A stretch of DNA of 64,000 bases from Papilionanthe hookeriana x Papilionanthe teres (lineage: Eukaryota > Streptophyta > Magnoliopsida > Asparagales > Orchidaceae). The stretch spans positions 59,438,155 to 59,502,154 of the forward strand of contig CM040428.1 of the NCBI GenBank assembly GCA_022702705.1. Direction: 5' to 3'. Positions within the stretch are counted from its first letter, which is position 1. Every line of letters begins with the position of its first letter. The notes below the pieces were generated by a model. That model did no database searches and was not told where the DNA came from. It saw only the letters and a program-made list of their open reading frames with translations. Both the position numbers and the translations under genes were made by a program. Positions 27,201 through 42,200 of this stretch are shown here, in pieces.

Positions 27201-30200
27201 CGTCTGTTGTAACTGGATTTAAACAACCCTCCTTATATCAATAAAACTATGCTGCTCTATTTCAAATCTCGATATAGTATCAAAAGCCGGCTCTTCCCCT
27301 ATCCTCCGTCCCTTCCAGCAGTTTTTTTCCTGTTGCCGGTTCCACCTCCAGCAATTCTCCATGAGAGCCTTTCTCCCATGAGAAACCTCCAGCGTACCTG
27401 TTGTCCAGCAACCTGGAATGGAGCGTGGGAAGTTCTCCAACAACCTGGTATCCAGCAGTGGGAAAACTCCCGTGAAAAGTCCCTGTTCTCGGGTGAAACC
27501 TCTTGTGAGATTTCAATCCCTGTTCTCCCTGCGTCCCTGGAGGTAGACTGCAGTTCCAGCAACTCCTTATCCTCCCGTGAAAACTCCCGTGAGATTCCAA
27601 TCCCTGTTCTCCCCGCGCCCCTGCAGGTAGACTGAAGTTCCAACAACCTGCAAGAGCATACCGCTGGTTCCCTCTGCCTTCCGTCTGCAAGAACATACCG
27701 CTGGTTCCCTCTGCCTTCCATCTGCTTCCCACACAGGTCTACCTGCAAGTCCTCCCTGCTGCTTGTTGGGCACCTTCTTCCACCAACAGCAGAATTCCCC
27801 GGAGGCTGACCAGCATCCCTGCAGGTGTCCGGATTCCTGCAGTTGTACCTGTCTACCGGTGATCCTGCTGGAATTTGTCGATGGCTCATAATTATAACCA
27901 CATCTCCTTTGGCTCATTAGGCAGCATGGCAAATTCCTCCGACACTAAGCCACCTTCAAAATGTATTCTTGAAGTCCGGGGCCATATTCTTAGTCAGGAT
28001 TTTCTTCTGTCCACTCGCGCCGCTTTCACGAGATTCATTTGGAAGAAAGCCAGAGACTTGTCATCCTCGGCACTTCTACTCCTTCAGCCAAATCATCCAC
28101 CTTGATCTTAAATGGTGCTCAGCCCCCATCCACGCCAACTCCGACTGGTCACCACGCTTGTGATTACTATCACAACCCAACCACACACGAGACAAGTGTT
28201 GGAAACTTCACGGTAAGCGAGCTTACAAACCTTGGGCCAAGTCCTCTGCTACCAAGAGACTTACGGCGACTGCCAAGCCTACCACGGCTCAAACCGACTC
28301 CTACCCGAAATATCATGTAATCCAGATGGAGCAAATGATCAATCCTCTTGGAGCCCATCAAGTCTCTATGAGTCCGTCAATCTCCCACGTCCGACAAGTT
28401 ACTTTCCTATGACTTTCACGGTTTATTTTGTCCCTAGTTTATGGATTATTGATTCAAGTGTTACGAATAACATGACTGGATGCTCATAATTTTTCTCAAC
28501 GTACTATCCATGCTCTAGAAATGATACCTTCAAAATTGTCGATGACTCATGTAGCTTCATTGGAAGTAAATGATCGGTTGTACTAACAAGTGATCTAACT
28601 CTGGAGTCTATTTTACATGTTCCTCAGTTGCAATGTAACTTGTTATCTACTAGCAAGTTGAATGATATTTATTGTGTTGCTAATTTCTCTTCTGATGATT
28701 GTGTTTTCCAACATCGTCATTCAAGGAGGATAATTGAAACTGCTAAGAAAATAGCCAGACTTCACTACTTCCAAGAGAAGAGCATAGAGAGTGATGACAT
28801 ACCTCTCAAGAGTTTAGCCTATCTCGAGTCATTCAATGTCTCATTATGTTGTTATATTGTAATTTAAGTCGTCCTACTTTCCAATATTTATAAAATTTGT
28901 ACCCTTTGATGTTTTTTAATAAAAACTTTTCTAATTTCAATTGTGAAGTATGTCAGTTAGCCAAACATCATCTAGTTCATTACCCACCTCACACTTACAC
29001 ATCTTCCACTCATTTCTCTCTCATTCACAATGATCTATGGGGACCCTCTCTCACTCCTAGCTACATCAATAAATGGTGGTTCCTAGTTTTGATCGATGAC
29101 CATACTCGAATGACATGAGTCTACATTTTAAAAAACAAATCGGAGGTTTTTGTCACCTTCCAAAATTTCTACACTTTCATTTTAACTCAATTCAAAACTC
29201 ATATTCAGGTCCTTTGAACTGACAATGGTCATGAATTTTTCAACTCTATTTTGAGTGAATTCTTAGTGAGTAACGATCACCATAGCTCATGTACGGACAC
29301 TTCTCAACAAAATAGGATAGCCGAGAGAAAAAACCATCACATCCTCGAAGTTGCTCGCTCCATAATATTTCAATCCAATGTCCCGAAATGGTTCTGGAAC
29401 GCTGTCATTCTCAATGTCACATATCTCATAAATAGAGTTCCCTCTAGAATTCACAAGTTTCGAACTCCCCTAGCCGTCATGATGTCATGCTTCCTTGTCG
29501 ATCAGGTCTTCTCCACCTTAGACCCCAGTATTTTTTGGCTACTGCTTTTGTTTGAAACAATGCCACTAATTGGAGTAAACTTAATTCCAGATCCATAAAA
29601 TGTATTTACCTAAGTACTCTGCCACTCAAAAGGGGTATCAACGTCTTTTGTCCTACCACTAACAAAATTTATGTGAGTGTTGGTGTCTGCTTCCTTGAAA
29701 GTGTTCCATATTTTTCCTAGCTCAGCCCCAAGTGAATGGGAGCTTGTGTTCTTAGACACTGTCCTTTATCCTACTCCTATAAATATTCCCCCCATTGTTT
29801 CTGCCACTGAGGAGTCTAGTATTCCAGTGAGTCCCCTGATTCGGTGAGTGCACCATCTCCTCCACCTATCCATGTCTACACTAGGCACACCAATTCCAAT
29901 GCTCCTACTCTATAAACCTTTACCTCCATACAAGACATTCACCCCACTCTAGGCGATATCCTCAACACGACCCCTCATCTGAATAAGGAGGTGAGTTCTA
30001 CGAGTAGGATATGCAATCGGACATGTCCTTGTATTCTATGGCAAAATATGTCTATTTTGTCGTTTATCACTCAAAAGGGGTGTCGATAACTTTATCCTAC
30101 CACTAACAATATTTATATGAGTGTTGATGTCTCCTTCCTTAAAAATGTTTCCTATTATTCCTAGCTCGGCCCCAAGTGAGAGTAAACTTGAGTTCTTAGA

Positions 30201-33200
30201 CACTGTCCCTTATCCTACTCTTATGGATGTTCCCTCATGGTTCTTGCCACTGTGGAGTCTTCTATTCCGGGGAGTCCCCTAATTCGGTGAGTGCAACATC
30301 TCCTCCTCCCACTATCCATGTCTACACAAGGCGCACCCTTTCCAATGCTCCTACTCTGGAAACCCTTACCTCCTTACAAGACATTAAAACCACTTCGGGT
30401 GACATCCCCAACACAATCGCCTCCTCCGAATAAGGAGTTAAGTTCTCCGAGTAAAGTATGCAATCAGACATGTTCCCTCTATTCTATGGTAAAATATGTC
30501 TCTTTCCACAGTTTATCACCAACTTATAGAGCATTTGTTACTGTCCTGAAGATATTGAGGTTGCTCTTACTGATCCAGCCTAAAAAACGGTAGTAATTGA
30601 GGAGATGAATGCCCTTCGACGAAACCATAAGTGGGACGTCGTTGATCTTTTTCAGGATAAGAAAGCTGTGGGGTGCCCGTAGATTTTCAGCACCAAGTTC
30701 AACTCTGATGAATCCTTTGAACGCAATCAGGTACGATTGGTTGTCAAAGGATACTCACAGACCTACGGAGTTTACTATGAGAAGACATTTGCTCCAGTGG
30801 TCAAGTTAAGCATTATTCGAGTTCTATTGTCCTTTGCGGTGAATCCGGATTTGTCATTATTCCAGCTAGATGTCATGAATGTATCCTGAATGGAGAACTT
30901 ACAGAAAATGTATATCTATCTCTCCCTCTTGGCTTTGAATCTACTGCCTCCAGAGGGCAGGTGTGCAGGCTGAGAAAGTCTCTCTATGGGCTAAAGTAGT
31001 GTCCAAGGGTCTAGTTCGGCAAGTTCACAAAGGTGATTGTAGGCCGTGGTTTTACTCAAACTCAATCAAATCACACTCTCTTCTTCCGACATTTCTCTAA
31101 TGGCCAAGTAAGTATCCTTATTGTCTGTGTTGACGATATTGTTCTTAAATGTAACGATCTCTCAGCACTGGAGTCCCTAAAAGACATTCTTGCTAAGTCC
31201 TTTGAAAAGAAGGACTTGGGATCTCACTGTTACTTCTTAGGCATGGAAGTAGCTCGATTATCTCGGACATTTGTCTATCTCAGCGCAAATATGTGGTTGT
31301 TCTCTTGACAGAGAACAATCTTCTTCTGTGCAAACACGTGGTTGTCCATATGGATCCCGATGAAAAATTATCAAACATTCTCAAAGCTGTCTCTCAACAA
31401 GACTCGCTATCGGTGTCTTGTGAGTAAACTCATTTACCTCTCCCATAGTCGCCCCTACATATGCCACGTAGTTGGTATAGTGAATCAATTCATTCATGAC
31501 TCCTTCAAGCAACATCTCTACGTTGTTCACCGGATTGTCCGGCATTTAAAAGGTACACCGGGCTTATATTTGTTTTTCTCTCGTCAAACCTCTCGATCTA
31601 TTATTGTTTATATAGATGATGATTGGGCTGCGTCGGTTCATGATCGAAGTTCCATCTCGGGTATTGATCATTTGTATGAAAAAAATCTTGTCACGTGGAA
31701 AAGTAAAAAATAATTTATGGTTGCTCGGAGCAGTGTTGAAGCTAAATTACGGTCTACGTCCTTGGGGAACTTTGAAGCCTCGTATGCCAAGCTCCGTCTC
31801 GCTGCAGCTATTCTGTGATAATAAGGTTATCATCAGCATTACTCACAATTCAGTCCAGTATGACAATACCAACCATGTAGAGATTGACAAACACTTCATT
31901 AAGAAAGGGATCGAGTCCAGAAAAATTTGTATTTTTTTGTGCTCTTCAGTGGTCAAATAGCAAATATCATCACTAACAATCATCCTCGGCCTTTATTCGA
32001 TGATTTCAAATCCAAGTTGAATATGATTGACATTTATGCTTCAACTTGAGGGGGAGCATTAGATTTATAACTACAATCCCTAGTCATTAGTACTTCTTAT
32101 TAGTTTTTATTTCCTCATTATGTATTTACAATTTACTTTATTTTATTTTATTTCTTTTCTATTTGTTTTATTCTGTTTTATTTCTTTCATTTGTTGTATT
32201 TATTGTAATTGGATTTAAATACTCCTCCCTATATCAATAAAATTATGTTGTCGGTAGGTATAATAACAAATTTGATTTAAAATCATAAGCAGAGGTAGCA
32301 GCATACTAGCATATTTGTTTCAACAGTAACACGAATCCTAAAGCAACTGAACCCAAGAGTTTAGTGTGACTAAAGGTAAGAACTGCAACTAACATACAAG
32401 TTTGAATCAAAGTGTCCGATTTCTAAAACTGTAAGTCTTTAGAGAAGCATGAAATTATTTCAGTATAATATTAGAAACTACTTAACAGAGAACCAAGCAA
32501 GCATAATAGTTACACTGACCATGGACAATGCCTCCTGTTCAGAAGAAGGAATTTGCTTCAAAGCTAGTTGTTGTGCATCTTTAAGCTGACAAAACCACAG
32601 TAATTCCAGAAAGTAATAAAATTTCAAATTCAAATGCAATAAAAAAATTATACGGAAAATCATTGATGAAAAACCTCTAGTGCCTTCACACGATCCCAGA
32701 GTGGTGGCAGATCTACCAAAAGGCTTTTGACAGATAACTCTGGAGGCTTCCCATTTTTGAAAAATGAGTGTTTCAATAGTTTTTCAGCAGTTGGTCTTTT
32801 TGTTTGATCTTTGACCAAGCACATCGCAACCATTTCTTTAAAAGACTGGCTACCACTGAAAATTCTTTATTAGAACAATGCTCAAGGCACACGTAGTTAT
32901 ACTGTATCTTGTTTCTACAGTCAGAATGACTGATCATACAAGTTAGAAACCAAACAGGATCTCAAAACTTAAAAAGATTCACCAGTTGAATGAAAAACAT
33001 ACTCAACATCAAATCTAAACCCATAATACCTTCGAGAACTTTCTGTCACGGTCGTAATCAAGTCCAGGAACAGCATTTTGGAGGGTCATCAAAAGAACCT
33101 GTGTGAAATACAACAAAGAAAACATTAAAATATCTACTGATGCATTCAAGCGAATCCCACGAATTTTCACGTTGTACGGTAAAATACAAAAAAGGGATAA

Positions 33201-36200
33201 AGCAAATTAATTAATTAATTAATTAATTTCAAAAAAAAAATCACATGCTCCCTCCTGCTGAAGCCTGTGTCCAGCTACAAACAACGGCAAGAAGGACTAC
33301 TGAAACCAACTTCTCCTTCCTACGTCACGTGTACTTCTCCACTACAGAGGTATTTTTCTGTTCGGACGAAACTCACACAATTGTTGTTCTTTTTGCCACC
33401 ACAGAAAGTCGCACACTTCCCTCCACTCCATCCTCTCGCACTCTGCTGTCCTGCACACAGGTACACAACCCTCAGAAACCTTCGTCATCCTCTCACACAC
33501 ACAAAACCAAAGTTCTCCCTTCCCGATTATGGCCCCCAAGCCAGCAGTATTGTTCCTTCCTCATTTTATCCAAGCCACAATCCTACCTCAATGTTCTCTC
33601 CAATCGCATGTAACATAACTTCACAAATATGAATGTTGCTCATCCGAAAGATAGCTACCATCTACCGAGGGGATCGACACAATGATGAATTCAGCAGTCG
33701 GCCACTCAGTGATGATCTTCATGGATGTCTTATCTGACTACACCAAATAAAAATGCATTTGATCGATGCATAGAAAATAGCCTTTATAACAAGCGATGTT
33801 ATACATCGCTATAATATAATAGCTTTCAGACTTAAAAATTGTGAGGCTACTTACCAGCAATTGATTGATGTATTTTTTTCTAAACAGAAAGAAAAAAATA
33901 TTGAAGTGTTAGACAATAGCCAAACAACGCATAATAAATCTAAAAGAAACCTTTGAAACCCTTAGAAAATTCAACATGAAGTTAAACCCTCTCAAAAGAA
34001 CTTGGCGGGAGTCAATGGGAAAATTCCTCGACTACCTAACCCCCGAGGAAATAAAAGCCTATTCGGAGAAAGTACAAACATTGCTCGACATGTCAACCCC
34101 TCGAAATACTAAAAGAGTACATAAGCTAACAGATTGGATTGAAGGTCTGAGCCAATTCGTTTCAAATCTGGCGACAAGTGTGTAGTCTCTTCAAAACTTT
34201 AATGCGGACAAAGAACTTTGCATAATCGGAAGAATGTGAGCAAGCTTTCAAAAAACTAAAAGAATCATTGATGTCTCCACCGCTTCTCCAAAAGCCTTAA
34301 AGCGAATGAAGAACTTTCTCTAAATTTGGAGTCAAATTTGAAGCCATCAACTTATTCTTAGTTCGGTGGAAAGTAGTTTCTGGTTTACTACATAAGTCGA
34401 GTCCTCTAAGGTGCCTAGCTCAAGTAGCTTATTATGGAGAAGCTAACTTTTGCTCTTGTTGTTTCCATTCACAGACGTCGGTCATACTTCCGAACACATC
34501 CAGTTCGGGACATCGCCAATCATCCGCTCAAGTTTGTCCTTACTGGGTCGGAGTATTCTGATCGGCTCCTCAAATAGGCGATATAACTTGGCGAATTCAG
34601 CATCTCGTATGTACCCCAGACCGCAATTAAAGCACAAGCGATAGAAACTTCCTGACGGATTTTACCGGGCCAAGTGAACCAAATAAAGGCATAACTCCCA
34701 AAAGCCAGACCTGGACACTGCACATCAACGAAGCATCAAGTCAAACCGGAGCTGGAATCGGTCTTGCCCTGGCTAGTCTGACCGGAGAGCACCTATACCA
34801 ATCTATTGAGGTTAGATTCAAGGTTACTAACAACCAGACTAAATATAAAGCTGTAATTGTCGGCTGTGCTTTGCCTACTAGATGGTTGTCGGTATCTCCT
34901 AGTAAAGTGACTCGCAACTAATGGTGAATCAAGTGTACGGAGAATTCAAAATCAGGAACGACGTGATGGCCAAGTAATCTAAGCAAAAAGCAAGGATGGA
35001 GATCAAAATTATTGAAGGTTCCTAAATCGAGCATATTGTTAAGGAGAAAAATCAAATAGCCGACCGTCTATCGAAATGCATTCGTTTGGGGGAGAGGATG
35101 CCTCAAAGATTGGGCCGACCAACTATTGAAGAAAATGAGACTATGGAATTGGGGACGGAAGAACTGAAGAGCGGGGTGAATCCCTATATACAATATATTG
35201 AGACTAGGAAGATATATGAAGTCACAGGCCTAAGGAGGATCAAAATTAAAGTTGCACCGTATCTTATGGTTGAAGAGAAGCTTTTCCAAAGGTCAATCAT
35301 GTCCTGTATAAAAGAGAATGAGGCGAAAGATATCCTCCAAGAGGTACACTCCGAAGAATACGGAAGCCATTTTGAAAGAAAAAAAATATGGCATATAGAA
35401 TGCAGCGACAAGGTTAATTCTAGTTGACACTTCAGAAAGATATCAAAGAGTTCTCAAGAAATGCAAACAGTGTCAGAACTATGCGTCGTTGCAATACACA
35501 GCTTGTGCACAAGCTACAACTGATCATCAACCATTAGCTTTCATCGTTTCGGTAGGAATGACACGTTATGGAATAGAGTTGATTTCTGCGATAAGCAGTA
35601 ACACAATAATTTAGAAAGAAAAAATTATAAATAAATAATAAATCTTTCTTAGGATAACTAATAATGATCATCTTCATTAAAAACGACATCAAGAAACACA
35701 TACAGCTTCTTTGTACGTAGGGATGGTAGTATTTGCATTCTATATCTGTTGGAAAATAACCAATGAGCCATTTAATTGCTGAAGGAACAAGTTTTTTCTA
35801 TGATATTAATGTGTATGAACAAAAACAATAATCCCCAATATTTTAAGAATAAGATTTTCTAAGATATAAAAGTGGGGAAACAATTTCGTTAGAACTTGTT
35901 TTAAGATTTTTGAACTCGATGACCTTGTAGGTCGCCTGCTCATGACGTGAGCAACCATAAGAGGACTCATATTATTCATATTCTTGAAAGTAAAAGAAAA
36001 GGTAATCTTTAAAGTATGCTTTGGTATTATTGAATTTGGCTCCTTGAATCTTGATACTAATATAGTTTTAGCGTATTGAAACAAGAAAAGATAGTACTTA
36101 CATATTTTCAGTTTATAGTAAAAAAAATCATAACATAAGTACAATCATCAATAAATGAAACAAATTATCAAAGCTACAAGTAGAAGATGATCCTCAGATG

Positions 36201-39200
36201 TCAAGATGAATGATATAAAATAGAATTAGAGTTCATATGGTACATTATTGAATTTCATTATAATATTCGTAACATAACAAAACACAACTGTAGCAGTTTT
36301 CTGGTGAGGTATTTGGTTATATAAATGTGTGTTTGACTAGTTATGAGTGCCAGGGAACCATCTGGAATGGTTATGTTATTGTTGCTACATATGGAAAGAT
36401 AGTATATGAAAAAAAAATTGTTTTAAGAGTTGGACATATGTTTTCTCGTTACTGAATCAATAATTTGAAGATGCAATACCTAATAATGCTAGAAACCTGA
36501 TAATGCTATAAATAAGTACTAGCCATAAAAAGAGAAAATAACTAAGAATGGTAAAGACTTTATTTAGCAATGCTGAATCCTTCTTTCCAAAAATTTGTAT
36601 CATTACAGAATAAAAGTCAATGTTTGATCCAACAAAAAAAAATAATACATTAAACTGTTGTAACAAACATTTTAAAGACGGTCACATTTTTGTTGCATTC
36701 CATTTGAATGCAATAGAAATGAACTATTTCTTGCCAGAGAAGATTGGAGTATATTGTGATGGATCATCCTTCTTGCTTTGTGGATGAGGTGTTGGTCTTG
36801 ATTTCATAAATTTGAGCAGCAATTCAAAAACACATTTGATTTACAAGATCCCATATTTCTTTTACTAAATGAATGAACATTCATTAATCCTAGGGCATCG
36901 CCATAGAGTCCTATTCATCTCAATCATTAAACATGGGATCACCTTACTGAGGTTCAGTGCCAAGTAAATGGCCTAATATTTCTCTTTATTTCAAGAAAGT
37001 AAAAACCAATTGTGATCACTTAAAATAATTCTTTCCATTCAAATGATATAATGAATAGATATTTCATGATTATCACATTCAACGTGGATTTCCGGGCTCA
37101 ATTCCAAAGGAACCTCAGACCATGGGAACCTGAGTATAACGTTCATTGGAAAGGAAATCATGATAATAATTAGTTTGCAAAAGAAAGAAAGAAAAAAGGC
37201 TACAGGGCTGAAGGCTGTGCATATGAGGAATTGCAAAATTGTGACAATGAAGGTTGCAAAATGGCAGCCATGCAGCGATGAAGGCCACAGTTACGAAAAT
37301 AATAAGAAAAAAGTATACAGCTTTAACACAATTACAAGAATTGGAGAACAAGTACTTGATTCCAATATTAATGCATAAATCCTAGAAAAGCTTCTATTAA
37401 GAATAATCCAAAATCAAGAATGAGACTTAATTATTAAATAATTATAAAAGTCCCAAATAGTACTAGGTAGAAAGTAGGAATCCCACAGATATATGAGTTG
37501 CCATCAGAGAAGGGAAGAGTGTAGAACATTTGTGCAGTTCCAGCGAGAGGGAATATGTGTGTTTGCTGCCTGGATGAATGCATTATTGGCTAGAAATGGA
37601 GGTCCAAAGGAGGGTTAGCTTGATGTGATGGGTAAGGAAGAGCTTTAAGATGTGAAATTCCACAGTTAGGGTATTCCACAATTTACACTACAAAATGTCA
37701 TTAATTAAAATATTTTACAAAAAATGTAGAAACTACTATTAATTTGCATTAAATAAACATTTATAGTTTCAACCATCATAAGAGTAGCATCCAAGTCTGA
37801 TAGGAGAAGACTGATGTCAACCCCTCGTGCAAAGGAGATTAAGTATTTCACATAAAAATTTTTGAGGATATATTTTTCTTAAATCAGTGATTCTGTTAAT
37901 GACAAAATAGAAAATAGCAATAATGCTTATAATTTTTACCTTCATTGGTGGATATTTTGAAAAAGGAGCATGACCATGGGCTAACTCAAGTGCAGTAATT
38001 CCGAATGACCATATATCAGCTCTGTCAAACAATGAGAAAAGGGACAAGTTTCAGAACCGTGTTCCATTCAAATGTTACAAAGCAAAATGGTGGGGAGCAC
38101 CATAAAGAGGAGTGTCATAGTAAGCTACATTTAATAAATATGAATGTCTTATCTCACTAAAAAAGACAGCTTGCATCACTAGAGATAGCGGAACAATGTA
38201 CCATTCTAAAGTTGAAGAAAAAACAACAGACCAAGTTTCTCCATCAAGTTCAACTATGGAAATACAGCTAATCTTTGAATATTTCATGTTCAGGAAAGAA
38301 CTTGGACAAGTTGATAACAAACACCAGCCGATAACAAAAGGAATCATATTCTTCATAGTTTATACTATTTCATTCAAAAATCTGCCACTGCTTTTGCTCT
38401 CCAGGAAAACAAGATGCTGGAATGTACGCTACAAGCATGCATATGAAATGATTTAACTGCAAATAAATGGGGCCAGGACATTGAGGAAGAGTTTTGCTAG
38501 GATTCAAGAATTTTTTATGAATATAACCAATATCAAAACTTCGTAGATCTCATTTCCAATAATTTAAGCAATACTTTTCAAATTAAACTTCCAAACTTTA
38601 AATGCTGCTATGGATCTATGAACAAAATCAGGAAGGGAGTCTCCAGTGATTATTTAAAGAGACATGAAGTAGCATTTTCAAACACACTATTAAGTTATAT
38701 TAGAAAATAATTTATTCCTATTAAAAGCTAGGGGATTAGATTTATTTTCTAATATAATTTTATTTCCTTTCCTATTTTAGATTTATATTCATAGATTGGA
38801 TTTATTTTTCTTTCCTACTTTGTGAGGCTTCTTTTATTTCCAAATAAGTAATATGAATTGATAATTGAAGATATTATGCGTTATACCTTTCCTTTCCTTT
38901 TATTTCTTTTTTATTGTTTTTCCTATTCTAGGACTCATGTAAGGGTTATTTATACTGTCTTTCATATCAATAAAAATATTTCGCATTATTTTTAATTTTA
39001 ACATAATATCAAAGCCAGAAAAAAAGAAAAAACATAGAGTCTCTTACATCTGGAAACTTCTTATTCCCTGCAGCCAGCAATCTTTATCGAGGCCTTTCCT
39101 AGGATCGAACTCTAACTGCACCTAGCCGTCGACATTTTCCCTAGAGATTTTTTCTTTCATCGCAAGCACTCCCTGCAGGTTTTTCTTCTGGCGTTTAGCT

Positions 39201-42200
39201 GTCGGCTTCCCTGCAGGCTTTCCTTCAGCCGGGTTCCTGAAGGTTCAGTCGTTGGTCCTTCCAGCACTCGTTTCCTTCCAAAATTCACCTGCTAGTCACC
39301 GCCAGTTGTCTTTTCATCCGATCACAGCAAATACAACAACAACAACAAAGCCTTAATCCCACTAAGTGGGGTCGGCTACATGAATCATTTTTCTCCATTG
39401 CGTCCTATTTAGAGTAAAATTTTCATTTAATTCTAATAAATTAAGATCATTTTTTATGCAATAAGCCCAAGTCTTACCAGGTCTACCGCTGACTTTCTTA
39501 ACATAAGTTGAATCTAAAACATCTACTCTCCTGATCGAATCATCAGGAGGGCGACGTTTAATGTGATCGAACCATCTAAGGCGACTCTCTCTAATTTTGT
39601 TCATCACTGGTGCAAGACCGACCCTATTACGGATATATTCACTTCGCATTTTGTCTCTAAGTGTAAAGCCACTCATCCACCTAATCATTATCATTTCGGC
39701 ACCGCTCAACTTAGCATTATGCTTCTCTTTCCAAGGCCAACATTCAGCCCCATAGAGCATTGCAGGTCTCACCACCTTCTTATAAAATTTTCCTTTCAGT
39801 CTAAGCGGTACTTTTCTATCACACAAAAGGTCGGACGCATTCCTCCACTTCAACCAACCAATCTGAATTCTACTATTAACATCCCATCTATATCACCATC
39901 GCTTTGAACAATAAACCTGAGATATCTAATCGTTCACACCTTTTAATAATTTGAACACCCAAAGTTACACTTTTGTCACTAGAGCTACTACTACTAAAAT
40001 TACATTCCATGTATTCAGTTTTAGTTTTACTCAAACGAAGACATTTAGACTTCAATGCAAACCTCCATAATTCAAGTTTTTTTTGGGCTTTTTCTCTCTT
40101 CTTATCAACAAGGAGGATATCATCAGCGAAAAGCATACACCAAGGTACATCCTCTTGTAAATGTCCAGTAAGACCATCCATAAATAAAACAAAAAGATAT
40201 GGGCTTAAAGCCGATCCCTGATGTAAACCAACATAAATAGTAAAATATTTAGTCAATCCTCCTTCAGTTCGAACACATGTAACAGCTCTAGTATACATAT
40301 TTTTAATGACTTGAATATAAGTCATATCAACACCTTTCTTCTCAAGAACTCTCCAAAGAACATCTCTTGGAACCTTATCGTAAGCTTTTTCTAAATCAAT
40401 AAAAATCAAATGTAGATCCTCCTTAATATCTCTACACTTCTCCATCAAACCTCTCAATAAATGTATAGCTTCCATAGTAGACCTGCCCGGCATAAATCCA
40501 AATTGATTAAGGGAAATCTTTGTAATACGTTTTAACATATGTTCAATTAACCTCTCTCATAATTTTAAAGTACGACACATCAATTTAATTCCTCTATAAT
40601 TTGCACACTTTTGTGCATCCCCTTTATTCTTAAAATGGAGACCAAAATACTCTTCCTCCACTCCTTAGGCATCTTTTTAGTTTTTAAAATAATATTAAAA
40701 AGTTTAGTAAGCCAAAAAACTCTCAAATCACCTAAACATTTCCACACTTCAATTGGGATATCATCAAGTCCTACAGACTTTCCACCCTTAGTTTTCTTTA
40801 AAGCCTCCTCAACTTCTTTTCTACTAATGTGACGGTAAAAATGAAACGTTTTATTAATAAGGAACCTAATAAGGAATTGCAAAAGATTCATATAGCTGAG
40901 CCCAACTAGTAGATATTAAAAATGATGATGATAATTTTCAACTAAACCCTTTGGTACTATGTACCTCCAAGCTCACTACCTTTGCAGGTAATGTTTTTAA
41001 CAAGCCATAAAGTAATATATTATTCCTTTGTTCATTCAAGAAACAATTAGAGAAAAACTTAACCACAATGGAATCGAAGTCAAAGGCTAAAGGTATCAAA
41101 GAGAAGCATGCAAGATACAGCAGAAACATTCATATTCAATTTTATTATTCGTCAGAGTTGTACCAATACGTATGGTTTCTAGACTTCTAAATGTCGCAAA
41201 GACTCACTTAAAATCATATCCACCTCCTGGCTGCATCACCTCTGGAGCCATCCTATCAAAATAAACCACAATAAATTTGTTGCAATCGCTCAAAAGCAAC
41301 CTACCTATAAAGATATAAGAACAGAGAAAAAAAAAATTTGCCTCTTACCAACATGGTGTACCTACAAAAGTATTCCTTGAACGTTGCCTATCACCCTTAT
41401 CAAACATACCAGCTGTTACACCGAAATCACCAAGCTTTACAGCACCAGAGCTATCAAGAAGGATATTACCAGCCTGCACTACGAGATTGCCTCAGGAAAG
41501 AAACACTAGATGGCATATAATACATATTACCATAGTGTTTCAATTAATGAACTAACCTTTACGTCTCGATGAATGATCCCATGTTTATGAAGGTATTCCA
41601 AAGCTTTGAGTGTTTCCTTCAGAATTGACCCAATAGCAGGTTCTTCAAACCCATCAGGATATTTAACTTTCATCAGATGAAAACTTGAACCCTCTGCCAT
41701 GAATGGCATAACAATCCAGAGAGAGCGTTCAACAACAAATGAGCAACATCCTTTCAATACATTTGGGTGATCTATCAAACTCATTGTTCGAGCTTCCCTC
41801 CTGATGTCATCCTAGCAGCAACAATTTTATCACAACTAACAATAAATCTAGAAGATCAAAATACCTCTATATGGAGAAAAGCTCTATAAAGAAATAAAAG
41901 AAGTACTTACTAAGGACAAATAAGATGATATTTGATCAGGAAGAGAGATACCAATTTGTGTTGAAGAAGAAATTTACCAATAATCGTTTTCAAATCATAA
42001 CAAGTCCATACAACATAAAATATCTAATGATAATGCTTCATTGATGCCAACGTACTCGCAGATATATGCTTAACCTTATTTTTTATTTTCGGTAGTAAAT
42101 GTTAGTTGTCAGAGGATTTCCTAAACTTGGTTAACTGTTTAGGTTGTTAACAACTTGATCAATCAAAAAAAGATAAAATTCCTGAGCCCTAATACATGAG

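Larger units (their letters stand above)
27061..32253 (+). mobile_element. Ty1/copia retrotransposon, near full length, mutated
   Basis: The LTRs are 27061-27274 and 32057-32253, flanked by GTAGG (27056-27060 and 32254-32258). Order: 5' LTR, primer site, repeat-rich leader, gag, protease, integrase, a 445-bp tandem duplication, RT, RNase H, polypurine tract, 3' LTR. This gene order is diagnostic of Ty1/copia. Many stops and frameshifts disable it. It lies in intron 8 of the kinase, in the opposite orientation. Family members: 51800-56829 and the LTR at 38698. Confidence 0.88.

Noticed and set aside
27299..27901. 200-codon minus-strand ORF
   Set aside because: It is antisense to the repeat-rich copia leader and arises from the repeats; no family recognised.
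33245..33632. Two overlapping ~120-codon plus-strand ORFs
   Set aside because: C/T-rich DNA next to a gypsy relic; both frames give Ser/Pro/Thr-rich low-complexity products.
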